NCBI GenBank assembly: GCA_005880605.1
Contig: VBIS01000149.1
Span: forward strand, 1 to 5,730
Direction of reading: 5' to 3'
DNA from: Chloroflexota bacterium
Lineage (GTDB): Bacteria > Chloroflexota > Dormibacteria > CF-121
DNA: 5,730 nt
Numbering within the stretch: the stretch's first letter is position 1; the number at the start of each line of letters is the position of its first letter. The notes under the pieces are model-generated. The model was given only the letters and a program-made list of their open reading frames with translations, searched no databases and had not been told where the DNA came from. This document shows, piece by piece, positions 4,818 to 5,730 of the stretch. A program made the translations under genes and the position numbers.

Positions 4818-5730
4818 TCAGGCATCGACCAGGAGGCCCTGGAGGGGACCGAGCAGGAGACCCGAACGCCGCGAAACCCCGGGCAACATGGTCAGGCGGT
4901 GCGTCAGTTTTTCTCCTCGTTTGCTTCGCTCCGCTTGCTCCTGGGCGATCGGCTTCCATAGGCGGTCGATGACGTCAGTCGGATCAGCGGCCACTTCATT
5001 GACCGGCCGCTGCAGGTGCTCCGCCCACAGGCGCAAGCGGGTTTGGTGCGCAAGTCGCGGATCGTGGGTGACGAGGTTCATCTCGGTGTCATTGAAGAGC
5101 GAGTGCTCGTTGAGGTTGGCCGACCCGATCGTCATCCAGGCATCGTCGACGATGCCCACCTTGGCGTGAACATAGATCGGCCAGTCCTTCTCGCCGCCGA
5201 TCGCGTAGAGCGTGCAGGCCAGCAGCCGGCCGCCGTCGCCATCGGCCTGGACCAGCGTGCCGAGCTGACCGCGGGTATCGTCGCCCCCGTTATCTGGTTT
5301 AGCGGGAAGGACAAGCACCAGGCGAAAGTCGGGCGTCGGCGGGTTTTCGAGCTTTTGGCGAAGCACCTCCAGGATTTCGGGCGACCAGAGGAACTGATTC
5401 TCCAGATAGATGAATCGCTGGGCGGCCCGCAGCGCCCGCAGGTAGGACTCGAGGATGCGGAAATCCCCGCGGCGGAGCAGCGGGTACATGCCGTCCGGGA
5501 CGGTGCGCACGACCTGCAGCTCGATGTTGCCGGCCCGTGGTGGCGTGGCAACCGGCGGGAGCGCCTCGCCGGTGATCGCTCGCCAGCGCATCGCAAAGTT
5601 TTCCGCGACGTCCTGCACGGCGGGTCCCGCGATTCGCGTCGCGACATCGTGCCAGCCGACCGCACCGCGCGGCTTGTGCTCCTGGGTGTCCCATCGGTCG
5701 CCATGGAAATTGGTCAGGTCGATGCCACCG
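4818..5730 (-). CDS. Phospholipase D superfamily protein (5' partial)
   Basis: The C-terminal 303 residues of a phospholipase D superfamily member, which cleaves or transfers phosphodiester head groups of phospholipids. The frame is open to the right edge, so the GTG at 5618 is not the true start. The first visible residues, GGIDLTNFHGDRWD, are the block that normally follows the first HKD motif, and WHDVATRIAGPAVQD is the conserved segment after it. The first HKD itself lies outside the window. The second is intact: HAKVGIVDD then GSANLNEHS, matching HxKxxxxD with the trailing GSxN, preceded by the conserved YLENQFLWSP strand. This arrangement resembles the eukaryotic and Streptomyces-type phospholipase D branch more than short cardiolipin synthases, though cardiolipin synthase-like activity is possible. 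The protein ends in LLLGPLQGLLVDA, a plausible complete C-terminus. No signal peptide or membrane segment is visible in this part. The superfamily call is firm; the substrate is unknown. Confidence 0.92.
   Translation of the reverse strand, partial: GGIDLTNFHGDRWDTQEHKPRGAVGWHDVATRIAGPAVQDVAENFAMRWRAITGEALPPVATPPRAGNIELQVVRTVPDGMYPLLRRGDFRILESYLRALRAAQRFIYLENQFLWSPEILEVLRQKLENPPTPDFRLVLVLPAKPDNGGDDTRGQLGTLVQADGDGGRLLACTLYAIGGEKDWPIYVHAKVGIVDDAWMTIGSANLNEHSLFNDTEMNLVTHDPRLAHQTRLRLWAEHLQRPVNEVAADPTDVIDRLWKPIAQEQAERSKRGEKLTHRLTMLPGVSRRSGLLLGPLQGLLVDA

Noticed and set aside
4588..4959. A 123-residue minus-strand ORF across the small CxxC ORF and the phospholipase D C-terminus
   Set aside because: It overlaps the end of the phospholipase D-like gene in another frame and has no motif or conservation signal.

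Overview
This window is about two-thirds GC by eye and carries seven protein-coding genes packed with short gaps. The organism is probably a soil or environmental high-GC bacterium that makes cofactor F420. Actinomycetota or a Chloroflexota/Dormibacterota-like lineage fits best. This is inference from the F420-type luciferase-like oxidoreductase, the codon use, and a possible leaderless promoter; no RNA gene is present to settle it.

Layout, left to right. (1) Positions 1-1188, plus strand: a periplasmic-type substrate-binding lipoprotein of the branched-chain amino acid (Leu/Ile/Val) ABC transporter family. Its extreme N-terminus is cut by the window edge, but the lipobox is still visible. 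(2) A GC-rich hairpin at about 1197-1228 separates it from a convergent minus-strand block. (3) That block, read from right to left, is an F420-dependent LLM-class oxidoreductase (4500-3529), a 70-residue MerR/excisionase-type helix-turn-helix protein (3518-3306), leucyl aminopeptidase PepA (3254-1752) and a RimJ/RimL-type GNAT acetyltransferase (about 1736-1227). Gaps of 10, 51 and about 15 bases suggest one transcription unit, possibly with an internal promoter before pepA. (4) Positions 4501-4614 are a divergent intergenic region with a -10-like hexamer, a 14-bp perfect palindrome and a perfect 9-bp hairpin. (5) Positions 4615-4794, plus strand: a 59-residue ORF with a CPQC motif. (6) Positions 4818-5730, minus strand: the C-terminal part of a phospholipase D superfamily protein with an intact second HKD motif, running off the right edge.

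The window looks like ordinary housekeeping and metabolic sequence. There is no transposase, integrase, CRISPR array, toxin-antitoxin pair or recognisable defence system. The genes do not form one obvious pathway: peptide turnover (PepA), amino acid uptake (binding protein) and small-molecule modification (GNAT, LLM oxidoreductase) are at most loosely connected. The points most worth a second look are the small Cys-containing ORF, the missing conventional start codon of the GNAT gene directly behind the pepA stop, and the compact promoter/operator-like region upstream of the LLM gene.
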